From assembly GCF_015140235.1 (NCBI RefSeq), contig NZ_AP023321.1, positions 1,044,501 to 1,108,500 on the forward strand: 64,000 bases of DNA, given 5' to 3'. This document shows positions 1-9,217 of this stretch, piece after piece. Positions within the stretch are counted from its first letter, which is position 1. The number at the start of each line of letters is the position of its first letter. Below the pieces are notes generated by a model, which saw only the letters and a program-made list of their open reading frames with translations, was not told the origin of the DNA and ran no database searches. The position numbers and the translations under genes were made by a program. Source of the DNA: Solibaculum mannosilyticum (lineage in GTDB: Bacteria; Bacillota; Clostridia; Oscillospirales; Acutalibacteraceae).

Positions 1-975
1 ATGGACCCGTGCAAATCCCACTTTTTTTACAAAGGCCAAAGATTCCTCAAAATGTTCCGGAGTCTCGCCGGGAAATCCCACCATCACGTCGGTGGTAATG
101 GCACAGTGGGGAAAGGCGCAGCGTAAATGTGTCGCAATTTCCAGGTACTGCTCCGGCGTGTAATGCCGGTTCATAGCCCGCAGTGTGGCCTCACAACCGC
201 TTTGTAGGGAAAGGTGAAAGTGAGGGCATAGATTTTTAAGCTTCGCGATCCGATCGATAAAGGCCGGCGTAAAACAGTCCGGTTCTAAGGATCCAAGACG
301 AATGCGTCCCATTTCTTTCACAGAACAAGCAGCTTCCAATGCGTCAGCCAGAGATTTACCGCAATCCTCCCCATAGGCCGAGAGATTGATGCCGGTGAGC
401 ACCGTTTCACGATATCCGGCCGCAGCCTGTGACGCCACCTCCTGACGGATGAGAGCAAGCTCCTTGGAGCGCACCGGCCCACGGGCAGTGGGGATGATGC
501 AGTAAGAACAAAACCGATTGCATCCATCTTGAATTTTGATGGTAGCGCGAGTGCGTTCTGAAAAATCAGTAGCGCGCATGTCCTCAAATGTCTCGTCCTT
601 GGTGTGGGGTTCGATGTCCACAATGCGAGTGCGGTGCTGTAAAAAATCCTGGACGTGCTTTGTAAGGCCGGAACGATTTTTAGAGCCCAGGATAATATCA
701 GCTTCCGGGAGGGTGTCTGCAATGTCAGGATGGGCTTGGGGATAGCATCCAGTCAGCACAATTACAGCATCCGGATTCTGGCGACGGCACCGGTGGAGTA
801 ATTTACGTGCCTTGCTGTCGCTTTCGCTGGTGACGGTACAGGAATTGATGACAATTACAGAAGGCTGTTCGCTATCTGCTGCCGGTAAAAAGCCCGCCTG
901 TTTTAGAGCGCCAGCCATAGCCTCCGTCTCGTATTGGTTGACTTTGCAGCCTAACGTATAGAATCGTACGGTCAA
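1..975 (-). CDS. mtaB: tRNA (N6-threonylcarbamoyladenosine(37)-C2) methylthiotransferase, 3' end cut off
   Basis: Radical-SAM/Fe-S enzyme of the MiaB family that adds a methylthio group to t6A37 of ANN-decoding tRNAs. I translated it from the minus strand. It starts TTG at 975 (TVRFYTLGCKVNQYE) behind GGAGGGA, and the protein runs off the left edge. The N-terminal UPF0004 domain has the cluster cysteines in TLGCKVNQ, NSCTVTSES and TGCYPQ. The radical-SAM triad is CNRFCSYC (CxxxCxxC), followed by GINLSAYG and SLQSGC. The sequence TLGCKVNQYE places it with MtaB rather than MiaB, and a genuine miaB is present at 7.7 kb. The missing C-terminus would carry the TRAM domain. Confidence 0.93.
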   Translation of the reverse strand, partial: MTVRFYTLGCKVNQYETEAMAGALKQAGFLPAADSEQPSVIVINSCTVTSESDSKARKLLHRCRRQNPDAVIVLTGCYPQAHPDIADTLPEADIILGSKNRSGLTKHVQDFLQHRTRIVDIEPHTKDETFEDMRATDFSERTRATIKIQDGCNRFCSYCIIPTARGPVRSKELALIRQEVASQAAAGYRETVLTGINLSAYGEDCGKSLADALEAACSVKEMGRIRLGSLEPDCFTPAFIDRIAKLKNLCPHFHLSLQSGCEATLRAMNRHYTPEQYLEIATHLRCAFPHCAITTDVMVGFPGETPEHFEESLAFVKKVGFARVH

Positions 976-1056
976 AAAGGATCCCTCCACTTTAATTGAA
1001 AAACGGATAAAACCGTTGTTTTAGGACATTCCACTTGGCGAGAGCCAATCTATTAA

Positions 1057-1085
1057 AATATAGTATACTTACCCCCTTTTTTCAA
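1057..1085 (-). promoter_or_regulatory. promoter of mtaB
   Basis: On the minus strand TTGAAA (1080-1085) and TATATT (1057-1062) are separated by exactly 17 bp, about 80 bp upstream of the mtaB TTG start. This is a sigma-A-type match by eye. Confidence 0.6.
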
Positions 1086-1102
1086 GGGAATCAAATCAAA
1101 TG

Positions 1103-1132
1103 TTGCAATTCTCAGTGGAATGGGCGTATAAT
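1103..1132 (+). promoter_or_regulatory. promoter of the HPr-like gene
   Basis: TTGCAA (1103-1108) and a perfect TATAAT (1127-1132) with 18 bp between them, 48 bp upstream of the ATG at 1180. It is back-to-back with the mtaB promoter. Confidence 0.65.
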
Positions 1133-1179
1133 AAGGCTATTCCAAGAAAAATAAATGGATTCTAGGAGGCGTTAGCGGT

Positions 1180-1407
1180 ATGACGAATGTGACCATTACC
1201 CTTTCATCCATCAACGATGTCAAAAACTTTGTGAACATTGTAAATCGTTACTCCTTTGATGTAGAGCTGATTTGCGGGAAATACGTGGTAGATGCCAAAT
1301 CCATCATGGGGATCTTTAGCTTGGATCTTTCACAGAAACTGTTGTTGCAGGCAGAATGCGGCAAGGACGATCCTTTTTGGGAGGATATCAAACCGTTTTT
1401 AGCTTAA
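1180..1407 (+). CDS. HPr-family protein without the active-site histidine
   Basis: A 75-residue protein with the HPr fold signature KSIMGIFSL (residues 40-48), the region that carries regulatory Ser46 in PTS HPr (Ser41 here). The N-terminal GIHARPA loop with the phospho-accepting His15 is replaced by SSINDVKNFV, so the protein cannot pass phosphate along the PTS. Retention of the HPr-kinase serine site with loss of the histidine recalls Crh of Bacillus, a catabolite-control cofactor. A regulatory role is inferred, not shown. The protein is slightly short for HPr (about 87 residues). The start is supported by AGGAGG ten bases upstream. It has its own promoter and a terminator follows, so it is probably monocistronic. 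Confidence 0.8.
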   Translation: MTNVTITLSSINDVKNFVNIVNRYSFDVELICGKYVVDAKSIMGIFSLDLSQKLLLQAECGKDDPFWEDIKPFLA

Positions 1408-1430
1408 TCGGGGAATGGAAAACAAAAGAT

Positions 1431-1490
1431 GAGCGGCAGCGTTCAGAACCTGGAGGCAGGGCTTTGATCGCCGCCGCTCTTTTTCTTTTT
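1431..1490 (+). terminator. terminator after the HPr-like gene
   Basis: GAGCGGC (1431-1437) pairs with GCCGCTC (1473-1479), followed by an 11-base T-rich tract. The loop is long (about 35 bases) and may fold internally. Confidence 0.5.
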
Positions 1491-1557
1491 GGGTATAATC
1501 AGGATGGGTCGGCCATACTCATTACCATACGATTCTACGATTGCGGAGGTGTGAGAA

Positions 1558-2754
1558 ATGAGAATGTCAGCCCGATGGATTGCCGTGCTGACGGCTTTGA
1601 TGTTCGTGCTGTGCAGTATGTCCATGGTGGCAGGAGCCGATGGATCGTCCGAACCAGAGGTAAAGCAGACCGAGGCGGTTGCTTCAGAGCAGCCGGTGGA
1701 GATCCATGCAAAATCGGCGGTGCTGATGGAAGTGTCCACCGGCAAGGTGCTCTATGAGATGAACTCCCATGAAAAGCGTGCACCAGCGTCCATCACCAAG
1801 GTGATGACCGCTCTGCTCACAATGGAAGCCGTGGAGAGCGGACGCATCTCATTGGACGATATGGTGCTGGTCAGCGAACACGCACAATCTTTAGGAGGAA
1901 CCACTATCTTCCTGGAAGCAGGGGAGCAGATGTCGGTCAACGATATGCTTAAGGGCATGATGGTCAACAGCGCCAACGATGCGGCCGTGGCATTGGGGGA
2001 ATACATCGCCGGTTCGGAGGAGGCCTTTGTGGCCATGATGAACCAGAGGGCGCAGGAGCTGGGCATGACAGATACACATTTTGTCAATTGTCACGGCTTG
2101 GACGCTGAAGGTCACGAGACGACAGCTCATGATATCGGTATTATGTCTGTGGAATTGCTGCGTCATGAGAAGATCATGGATTACACCACCATCTGGACCG
2201 ACAGCCTCCGAGACGGCGCCACAGGATTGGCAAACACCAATCGTCTCATTCGATTTTACGAGTACGCCACCGGTCTAAAAACCGGCACAACCAACAATGC
2301 AGGACGATGTGTATCGGCGTCGGCCAGGAAGGATGGGCTTCATTTGGTGGCGGTCGTGCTGGGCGGCGAACAGAAAAACGATCAATTTAACGGCGCGCGA
2401 AATCTGTTGGAGTGGGGATTTGCCAATTATGCCCTGGTAGAACCGCCTGTCCAGCAGGAGCTCCTCAAGCCGGTGAAGGTTCTTCATGGCGTAGAAGCCC
2501 AGGTGGAGCTGGAGAATGGCAGTGTGGAGAAGGTACTGCTGGAAAAAGGGAAGGAAAGTCAGATCCAGTGTGCGGTGGATTTGGCTGAAGATGTAGAGGC
2601 GCCGGTAGAAAAGGGGCAGGTTCTGGGTAAGATAGTCATAACGGCCGATGGAGAAACCATTGCAGAGATCCCGTTGAAGGCGGCCGAAGGGGTGGAGAAA
2701 CTATCCTTTGGCAAGGCATTTGAACTGCTGATCCAAGAGATGCTTCGTCTATAG
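1558..2754 (+). CDS. D-alanyl-D-alanine carboxypeptidase, penicillin-binding protein (DacF/DacB type)
   Basis: Serine-type DD-carboxypeptidase of the S11/PBP5 family, which trims the terminal D-Ala from peptidoglycan pentapeptides outside the cell. A signal peptide covers about residues 1-27. The three catalytic motifs are present: SITK (Ser78/Lys81), SAN in NSANDAAVAL, and KTG at residues 241-243 in GLKTGTTNNAG. The PBP5 C-terminal beta domain follows, and the last 20 residues form the expected amphipathic anchor (SFGKAFELLIQEMLRL). The length of 398 aa is normal for the family. The ATG at 1558 follows GGAGGTG with six-base spacing. Confidence 0.93.
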   Translation: MRMSARWIAVLTALMFVLCSMSMVAGADGSSEPEVKQTEAVASEQPVEIHAKSAVLMEVSTGKVLYEMNSHEKRAPASITKVMTALLTMEAVESGRISLDDMVLVSEHAQSLGGTTIFLEAGEQMSVNDMLKGMMVNSANDAAVALGEYIAGSEEAFVAMMNQRAQELGMTDTHFVNCHGLDAEGHETTAHDIGIMSVELLRHEKIMDYTTIWTDSLRDGATGLANTNRLIRFYEYATGLKTGTTNNAGRCVSASARKDGLHLVAVVLGGEQKNDQFNGARNLLEWGFANYALVEPPVQQELLKPVKVLHGVEAQVELENGSVEKVLLEKGKESQIQCAVDLAEDVEAPVEKGQVLGKIVITADGETIAEIPLKAAEGVEKLSFGKAFELLIQEMLRL

Positions 2755-2871
2755 ATTGGAAGATTGTCCATATGGGTTGTAGATAGTGTCTAAGAAGAAA
2801 GTGGAAAATGTAGTTAAACGCCTGAAATTGTGAATTAGTCGTTAAATCAGCACAAAAATCACTTTGGCGTC

Positions 2872-2900
2872 TTGCAATTTCACGGGTTATCATGTACAAT
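2872..2900 (+). promoter_or_regulatory. promoter of pgi
   Basis: TTGCAA (2872-2877), 17 bp, TACAAT (2895-2900). It implies a leader of about 150 nt before pgi. Confidence 0.6.
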
Positions 2901-2963
2901 AAATACAAGTCCTAAGGAGTTATCGAAGATTTCTGTGGTTATAGTAACAATTTTTATTGGAAT

Positions 2964-3037
2964 CCCGGTAAATCCTGGGATGCAGGACTTGAAGGAGTCC
3001 ATCGCAGCCGTTGGATGCAAAATATGGAGCGTCCAAC
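2964..3037 (+). other. structured leader upstream of pgi (three short hairpins)
   Basis: The 2755-3058 interval has no gene. Within the predicted pgi leader there are three consecutive small inverted repeats: CCCGG/CTGGG (2964-2979), GGACT/AGTCC (2985-3000) and GTTGGA/TCCAAC (3010-3037). The pgi Shine-Dalgarno follows 10 bases later. I do not recognise a known riboswitch class, and the hairpins may be incidental. Confidence 0.3.
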
Positions 3038-3058
3038 CAAAGGTAAGGAGGTCATCAA

Positions 3059-4396
3059 ATGGCGGTTCGTCTGGATGATAAGCATGTCCGTGATTTTATC
3101 CAGCCTCACGAACTGGAGGCAATCCAGTGTCAGGTGGAAGCAGCCCATCAGGTTCTGCACCAAGGCACTGGTTTGGGAAACGATTTTCTAGGGTGGTTGA
3201 CCCTCCCGGATGATTATGACAAAGAGGAGTTTGCCCGTATCCAAAAGGCGGCGGAAAAGATCCGTTCCGACTCGGATGTTCTGATTGTCATCGGCATCGG
3301 CGGTTCCTATTTAGGGGCCAGAGCGGCCATTGAATTTCTGCACTCTCCGCTTTACAATAACTTGAAAAAGGATACGCCGGATATCTATTTTGCCGGCAAT
3401 TCCATCAGTTCCAGCGCTCTTAACGATATCCTTTCGCTGTGTGAGGGGCGGGATGTTTCGGTAAACGTCATCTCCAAATCCGGCACTACGACAGAACCGG
3501 CTATTGCCTTCCGTGTGTTCAAAAAGTACTTGGAAGAGCGCTACGGCGTCGAAGGCGCAAAGGGACGTATTTACGCCACCACTGACAAAGAAAAAGGCAC
3601 GCTCAAAAAGCTGGCTGATGAACAAGGATATGAAACCTTTGTCGTGCCGGACAACGTAGGCGGACGTTTTTCTGTGTTGACGGCGGTTGGACTTTTGCCC
3701 ATCGCAGTTTCCGGCGCGGACATCGGCGCCATCATGCAGGGCGCTTCCGATGCGGCAAAGGCTTATGCCAATCCTTCTTTGGATCAAAACGACTGTTATC
3801 GTTATGCTGCTTTGCGCAATATTTTGTACCGCAAAGGCAAAGCCATCGAATTGCTGGTCAGTTATGAGCCCCAGTTTACGATGGTAGCTGAGTGGTGGAA
3901 GCAACTATACGGCGAAAGCGAGGGCAAGGACGGTAAGAGCTTGTTCCCCGCATCGGTGACCTTCTCCACCGACCTCCATTCCATGGGCCAGTTTATTCAG
4001 GATGGTACCCGCAACCTGTTTGAAACAGTGGTACTGTTTGACAAAGTCCGTTCGGAGCTAATTATTGAAGAGGATCCCAACGATGGGGACGGCCTTAATT
4101 TCTTGGCCGGCAAACCCATGTCATACGTCAATCGTAAGGCCTTTGAAGGCACTGTCCTGGCCCACACTGATGGCGGCGTTCCCAATTTGGTGTTATCTAT
4201 TCCAGAAGCAAACGCTTATGAATACGGTTACATGACCTATTTCTTTGAAAAGGCTTGTGGAATCTCCGGCTATATGATGGGAGTCAATCCTTTCAATCAG
4301 CCAGGGGTAGAGGACTACAAACGCAACATGTTTGCCCTACTGGGGAAACCGGGTTACGAGGCTCAAAAGCAGGCATTGGAACAGCGGTTACAGTAA
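3059..4396 (+). CDS. pgi: glucose-6-phosphate isomerase
   Basis: Cytoplasmic enzyme that interconverts glucose 6-phosphate and fructose 6-phosphate in glycolysis and gluconeogenesis. At 445 aa it has the usual size of the short Firmicute form. SIS domains are evident: the phosphate-binding stretch [17 protein letters not shown], the loop [28 protein letters not shown] with the catalytic Glu/His region, and the C-terminal [12 protein letters not shown]. The start follows AAGGAGG with eight-base spacing. It is transcribed from its own promoter with an unusually structured leader. Confidence 0.97.
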   Translation: MAVRLDDKHVRDFIQPHELEAIQCQVEAAHQVLHQGTGLGNDFLGWLTLPDDYDKEEFARIQKAAEKIRSDSDVLIVIGIGGSYLGARAAIEFLHSPLYNNLKKDTPDIYFAGNSISSSALNDILSLCEGRDVSVNVISKSGTTTEPAIAFRVFKKYLEERYGVEGAKGRIYATTDKEKGTLKKLADEQGYETFVVPDNVGGRFSVLTAVGLLPIAVSGADIGAIMQGASDAAKAYANPSLDQNDCYRYAALRNILYRKGKAIELLVSYEPQFTMVAEWWKQLYGESEGKDGKSLFPASVTFSTDLHSMGQFIQDGTRNLFETVVLFDKVRSELIIEEDPNDGDGLNFLAGKPMSYVNRKAFEGTVLAHTDGGVPNLVLSIPEANAYEYGYMTYFFEKACGISGYMMGVNPFNQPGVEDYKRNMFALLGKPGYEAQKQALEQRLQ

Positions 4397-4476
4397 ACAA
4401 AGGCGTGATGATTTTTTATTCATTTCGTTTAAAATGGCCGAAAAGGTCAAATTTACAATAACAGGAGGAATTTCCC

Positions 4477-4893
4477 ATGATCAAACTGATTGTTGGTAAA
4501 AAGGGCTCCGGAAAAACAAAGGCATTGCTGGAACTGGTAAACAAAGCATTGGATCAGTCCAAAGGGCATGTTGTTTTTATCGAGAAAAGTGCAAAATTGC
4601 TTTATGATATCAGCCATAAAGCGCGACTGCTGGATGCTGATAGTTATGATATCCATGGATTTGATTCTTTTTATGGCTTCATCAGCGGCATGTGTGCCGG
4701 TGACTACGATATCACCGATATCTTCATCGATGGTACACTGAAGATCGGAGGCAATGACTTGGAGGCTTTTGCTCAGTTTAACAAGAAGGTAGCTGCTTTG
4801 GCTGAGAAACATGAAATTAACATTGTGTTCTCCGTGTCGGCGGATGCCGCAGATCTGAAGGACATTGACGCCAGCGAGATCATGAACCCGTAA
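4477..4893 (+). CDS. small P-loop NTP-binding protein of unknown role
   Basis: A 138-residue soluble protein that begins directly with a Walker A motif, LIVGKKGSGKTKAL (GKKGSGKT at residues 7-14). An aspartate-rich beta-strand, ITDIFIDGTL near residue 85, could serve as Walker B. Similar stand-alone P-loop proteins are widespread in Clostridia without an assigned function. It lies 80 bp downstream of pgi on the same strand, with a good AGGAGG, and ends at a strong terminator, so it may be the last cistron of the pgi transcript. Confidence 0.75.
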   Translation: MIKLIVGKKGSGKTKALLELVNKALDQSKGHVVFIEKSAKLLYDISHKARLLDADSYDIHGFDSFYGFISGMCAGDYDITDIFIDGTLKIGGNDLEAFAQFNKKVAALAEKHEINIVFSVSADAADLKDIDASEIMNP

Positions 4894-4924
4894 GAGGTCC
4901 ATCTTGAACTAAAAGAAACGAAAA

Positions 4925-4958
4925 GGGTAGTGTAGCAAAAAGTTACACTACCCTTTTT
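4925..4958. terminator. bidirectional terminator between the P-loop gene and the GtrA gene
   Basis: Perfect ten-base stem GGGTAGTGTA (4925-4934) and TACACTACCC (4944-4953) with T-runs on both sides, between convergent genes. Confidence 0.88.
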
Positions 4959-4985
4959 ATTGGAGTTGGAGACGTCTTTATAGCA

Positions 4986-5414
4986 TCATTTTTCGGTTTT
5001 AGGCTTTTTAAAGATCCACAGTTTGCTAAAGACATAATTGACGATAATGACAAAGACATTGGCGATGATCTTAGAGACCAGGTCATTCCAGTGGAACCAA
5101 TAGAGCATAACATACATCATACCCATATCCATGACGCCCGAAGCCAGACGACAGGCGAAGAATGCCCCCATTTCCCGCAAAAGGAAGGGAAGACGCATTT
5201 CCTTGCTTTCGAATACATAGATTTTATTGGTGATATAAGCAAACAGAACTGATAAAAACCAAGCCACCGCATTGGAGATCATGGGATCCACATGGAGGGC
5301 ATTTGCCAAAAGCGCATAGGAGACAAAGTTGACTAATGTGGTCAATCCTCCAAAGAAAACGTATAGAATTAGTTCTTTGTACTTGAAAAAGAGAGCTTTG
5401 AGGGAATCAAACAA
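4986..5414 (-). CDS. GtrA-family membrane protein
   Basis: A 142-residue protein with four predicted membrane helices (about residues 15-37, 45-65, 85-105 and 112-133). It carries the GtrA/DPMS hallmarks VGGLTTLVNF-like FGGLTTLVNFVSYALL, AVAWFLSVLFAYITNKIYVF and NYVFSKLWIF. GtrA proteins are proposed flippases for polyprenyl-linked sugars, usually next to a glycosyltransferase, but none is adjacent here. The start is a TTG at 5414, because an in-frame TGA lies three codons upstream. Its ribosome site (GGGATGTGA) is weak. Confidence 0.85.
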   Translation of the reverse strand: MFDSLKALFFKYKELILYVFFGGLTTLVNFVSYALLANALHVDPMISNAVAWFLSVLFAYITNKIYVFESKEMRLPFLLREMGAFFACRLASGVMDMGMMYVMLYWFHWNDLVSKIIANVFVIIVNYVFSKLWIFKKPKTEK

Positions 5415-5542
5415 TGTAAATCACATCCCGAAATTTTTGTTTATAATTAGTTTATTTTACCTCTTTGTCCTCTGTTTTTCAAGAGATAAGGAAAAGATGA
5501 CAAAGACAGAGTGATTTCATAGAAAAATTTACAGTATGTTCA

Positions 5543-5571
5543 TTGCTATCTTCTGTTTTTTTCGATACAAT
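5543..5571 (+). promoter_or_regulatory. promoter of the DUF5685-dnaJ-like operon
   Basis: TTGCTA (5543-5548), 17 bp, TACAAT (5566-5571). The expected start of transcription near 5578 leaves just enough leader for a Shine-Dalgarno at 5585-5592, which supports translation from 5604. Confidence 0.6.
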
Positions 5572-5603
5572 AAACTCCATATAGAAGTGGAGTGATCGTC
5601 CGA

Positions 5604-6470
5604 TTGTTTGGATATGTAAAGCCATTCAAGCCAAACTTAAGAATGAAAGAGTTTGATGCTTACAAAGGCGTGTATTGTGCTTTGTGCAAAACCCTTGGCC
5701 GGGAGTATGGGATTACTACCCGGTTTATCCTGAATTATGATTTTGCATTTTTGGCTTTGCTGTATCTCTCCATCTCCTCCACCTGCCCCAGCTTTGAGCG
5801 GCAGCGATGCCTTTTCAATCCGTTGAAAAAGTGCGTCTGCTGTAAGGATAGGCGGGAGGAGTTATCTTTTGCTGCCGCGTCTGCTGTGATCATGACTTAT
5901 TACAAGATCAAGGATCACGTAGAGGATTCGGCATTTTTTTCGGGCTTGCCGGCCCGTTTAACGCTTCCCTGGGCCAACGGTAAACGGAAAAAAGCTGCCA
6001 AACGTTATCCTGAGCTGGACGAAAAGATGAGAGAATACATCGAGTCCCAACGGGCGCTGGAGGAGGCTGAAACCCCGTCTATCGACTGGGCGGCTGAGCC
6101 GACGGCTAAATTGCTCTCTTATCTGGGCAGCTGTCTGTGTGGAGATGAGAGGCAGAAGCGAGTGCTGGAACGACTTTGTTACTTTGTTGGCCGGTGGGTG
6201 TATCTCATCGACGCTGCCGACGATTTGGAAAAAGATCTAAAATCCGGCAACTACAATCCATTTTTACTCTCTTTAAAAGTGACGCAGTTCGATCAACTGC
6301 CTAAGGCGAGAACCTATGCGCAGGAGGTTGTGCAGCATACTTTGTCGGAGGCGGCAAACGCCTTTGACTTGCTGGAAGCAGGACGCTTTTCAGCCATTTT
6401 ATCAAACGTGCTTTACGAAGGATTGCCCGCCGTTTTGCATGATACCCTTCAGAAAAAGGTGGAAAGTTAA
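5604..6470 (+). CDS. DUF5685-family protein
   Basis: A 288-residue protein starting MFGYVKPFKPNLRMKEF, the typical N-terminus of the DUF5685 family. It has conserved cysteines early on (CALCKTLG; CLFNPLKKCVCC) and an aspartate-rich segment YLIDAADDLEKD near residue 210. The DxxDD-like helical pattern is reminiscent of isoprenoid synthase folds, but no activity is established. I prefer the TTG at 5604 over the in-frame GTG at 5592: the purine-rich AAGTGGAG at 5585-5592 would overlap the GTG, and family members begin at MFGYV. It is the first gene of an operon, and the next ATG follows its stop codon directly. Confidence 0.8.
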   Translation: MFGYVKPFKPNLRMKEFDAYKGVYCALCKTLGREYGITTRFILNYDFAFLALLYLSISSTCPSFERQRCLFNPLKKCVCCKDRREELSFAAASAVIMTYYKIKDHVEDSAFFSGLPARLTLPWANGKRKKAAKRYPELDEKMREYIESQRALEEAETPSIDWAAEPTAKLLSYLGSCLCGDERQKRVLERLCYFVGRWVYLIDAADDLEKDLKSGNYNPFLLSLKVTQFDQLPKARTYAQEVVQHTLSEAANAFDLLEAGRFSAILSNVLYEGLPAVLHDTLQKKVES

Positions 6471-7076
<606 letters not shown>

Positions 7077-7094
7077 CGGAGGTGACAAACGTCC

Positions 7095-7631
7095 ATGAGA
7101 AATAGTGCCAAGGTCACATTGGGCGGTATGATTGCAGGACTCTCGGTGGTATGCATGTTTCTTACCCGTGTGATTCCCACTATGACATATGCACTTCCGG
7201 CCATCGCAGGGGCGCTGCTCATCTTGCTTACCATTGAGGCCGGGACAAAATGGGCGCTGGGAGCTTTTGCTGTCACAGCAGTGCTCTCGTTTGTACTGGC
7301 GGTTGACCCGCAGGCATCCATTTTGTATGTAGCTTTTTTAGGATACTATCCGATTCTAAAGAGCTGGCTGGAGCGAATTCCCAAGCGATGGATAGAATGG
7401 GTGGTCAAATTCGCCCTGTTTAATGTGGCGGCTGTGGCTTCCTATTGGGTCACGATCTGGATCACCGGGGTACCGGATGATTTCCTGACCAGTTTTGGCG
7501 CATGGGGTCCGGTAATTCTCCTTGTTCTGGGAAATGTGACCTTCCTGATTTACGATTACGCCTTGACGAAAGTCATTACACTCTACATGTACCGCTTCCA
7601 CAAAAGGGTGCGAAAATTATTTCACGCGTGA
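7095..7631 (+). CDS. integral membrane protein, ECF-type S-component-like
   Basis: A 178-residue hydrophobic protein with about five membrane helices. The N-terminal segment (TLGGMIAGLSVVCMFLTRVIP) resembles the first helix of ECF-transporter S components and related DUF families. No substrate-specific motif or energy-coupling partner is visible nearby, so substrate binding is only a possibility. The gene is preceded by GGAGGTG, lies 18 bp after the J-domain gene in the same direction, and ends at a strong terminator, so it is the third cistron of that operon. Confidence 0.65.
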   Translation: MRNSAKVTLGGMIAGLSVVCMFLTRVIPTMTYALPAIAGALLILLTIEAGTKWALGAFAVTAVLSFVLAVDPQASILYVAFLGYYPILKSWLERIPKRWIEWVVKFALFNVAAVASYWVTIWITGVPDDFLTSFGAWGPVILLVLGNVTFLIYDYALTKVITLYMYRFHKRVRKLFHA

Positions 7632-7634
7632 AGA

Positions 7635-7665
7635 ATCCTGCACTTTTTAGTGCAGGATCTTTTTT
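7635..7665 (+). terminator. terminator of the DUF5685-dnaJ-like operon
   Basis: ATCCTGCAC (7635-7643) and GTGCAGGAT (7650-7658) form a perfect nine-base stem followed by six T. Confidence 0.9.
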
Positions 7666-7686
7666 GTATCATGCCGGGCTTTTCGC

Positions 7687-7715
7687 TTGTGAAGTTTGTT
7701 GAAAAATGGTATGAT
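7687..7715 (+). promoter_or_regulatory. promoter of the miaB-mutSL operon
   Basis: TTGTGA (7687-7692), 17 bp, TATGAT (7710-7715), 40 bp before the miaB start. Confidence 0.6.
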
Positions 7716-7754
7716 ATAAGTATATATGTCAAGGTTTTGAAGGAGGTTTGATCC

Positions 7755-9170
7755 TTGCCCAACAGTCAATCTGAAATGGAACTGCAGAGCCAGCAGGATT
7801 TTGTAGATCAAGTGCGGGAGATCATGGCAGTGCGTGCAGCGCATCAGCCGCCGCTGGCCCACGTTTGGACCTATGGATGCCAGCAAAATGTGGCCGATAG
7901 CCAGAAGATCAAAGGCATGTTGCAGGAGATGGGTTTTGATTTTACCGATTCGCCCGACGAGGCGGATTTTATTCTATTTAATACCTGCGCCGTCCGGGAG
8001 CACGCGGAAGACAGAGTATTTGGCAATGTAGGAGCTCTCAAGCATGTTAAGACACGCCGTCCCTCGGTCATCATCGCCCTGTGCGGCTGTATGATGCAGC
8101 AGCCTCAGGTAGCCGACCGTATCCGCAAGAGTTTTCCTTATGTCAGCATGGTATTCGGCACCCATGTAATCCACCGGTTCCCGGAGCTTTTGTTTGAAGC
8201 ATTGACCGGAGGAAAACGTGTGTTTGAACTGCCTGACCGTCAAGGTGAAATTGTGGAAGGTCTGCCGGTGATGCGGGAGAGCGATTTTAAAGCGTGGCTT
8301 CCCATTATGTACGGCTGCGATAATTTTTGTTCTTACTGCATTGTCCCATACGTTCGAGGCCGGGAACGCAGCCGGTCCTCCGATGCGGTGGTGAACGAAG
8401 CAAAGGAACTTGTCAAAGCCGGGTACAAAGATATTACCCTTTTGGGTCAGAATGTCAATTCCTATGGGAAGGGCCTTCCAGAGCAGGTCAATTTTGCAGA
8501 TCTCCTGGAGCGCATCAACCAAATTCCAGGGGATTTCCGCATCCGGTTTATGACCTCCCACCCCAAGGATGCTACACATGAGCTCATCGATACCATGAGC
8601 CGCTGTGATAAAGTGGCCCGTCATTTGCATCTGCCGTTCCAATCGGGCAACGATCAGATCCTCAAGGCCATGAATCGGCACTACACCAGGCAGCAGTATC
8701 TGGACTTGGTATCCTATGTGAAGGAGAAAATACCGGATATCTGCCTCACCAGCGATATTATTGTGGGATTCCCGGGCGAGACCTACGAGCAATTTCTGGA
8801 TACGCTGGATCTTGTCCGCCAGGTGGAATTCAGTTCTCTTTACACCTTTATTTATTCCCCCAGGGGAGGTACGCCGGCGGCAAAATTACCCGATCCTGTC
8901 CCTCATGAGGAGAAAGCAGGATGGCTCAATGAACTGCTTAAAGTTCAGGAGGGCATTGCCGCAAAGCGTTCGGCCGGTATGGTGGGCAGTACGGTCAGGG
9001 TTCTCTGCGAGGAGATGGGGAAAAACGGCGAGATGTGCGGCCGCACCAGTGGGAATATTATCGTAGGATTTCCCGGGAAAAGTGAGATGATCGGCCGATT
9101 TGCCCAGGTCCATATCACGTCCTCTCTCAACTGGATTCTAAAGGGAGAGCTTGTGGAGCTGGAAGATTAA
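7755..9170 (+). CDS. miaB: tRNA-2-methylthio-N6-dimethylallyladenosine synthase
   Basis: Radical-SAM methylthiotransferase that converts i6A37 to ms2i6A37 in tRNAs reading UNN codons. It has 471 aa. The N-terminal Fe-S cysteines lie in TYGCQQNVADS, FNTCAVREHAEDR and ALCGCMMQ. The radical-SAM motif is YGCDNFCSYCIVPYVRGRERSR. A C-terminal TRAM domain covers about residues 400-465. It starts TTG at 7755 with AAGGAGGT eight bases upstream. First gene of a run with ylbF-like, mutS and mutL, the same order as the B. subtilis ymcB-ymcA-cotE-mutSL region. Confidence 0.97.
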   Translation: MPNSQSEMELQSQQDFVDQVREIMAVRAAHQPPLAHVWTYGCQQNVADSQKIKGMLQEMGFDFTDSPDEADFILFNTCAVREHAEDRVFGNVGALKHVKTRRPSVIIALCGCMMQQPQVADRIRKSFPYVSMVFGTHVIHRFPELLFEALTGGKRVFELPDRQGEIVEGLPVMRESDFKAWLPIMYGCDNFCSYCIVPYVRGRERSRSSDAVVNEAKELVKAGYKDITLLGQNVNSYGKGLPEQVNFADLLERINQIPGDFRIRFMTSHPKDATHELIDTMSRCDKVARHLHLPFQSGNDQILKAMNRHYTRQQYLDLVSYVKEKIPDICLTSDIIVGFPGETYEQFLDTLDLVRQVEFSSLYTFIYSPRGGTPAAKLPDPVPHEEKAGWLNELLKVQEGIAAKRSAGMVGSTVRVLCEEMGKNGEMCGRTSGNIIVGFPGKSEMIGRFAQVHITSSLNWILKGELVELED

Positions 9171-9217
9171 CTATTTAGCAATGATAGTCTTTTCAATTAT
9201 TACTGGAGGTTTGGATT

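Noticed and set aside
1356-1757. A plus-strand frame of 133 codons between the HPr-like and carboxypeptidase genes
   Set aside because: It overlaps both genes in another frame and covers the terminator. The sequence is Arg/Gly-rich frame-shift composition without a known family.
7974-8792. A 272-codon minus-strand frame inside miaB
   Set aside because: Antisense shadow of miaB with no recognisable domain.
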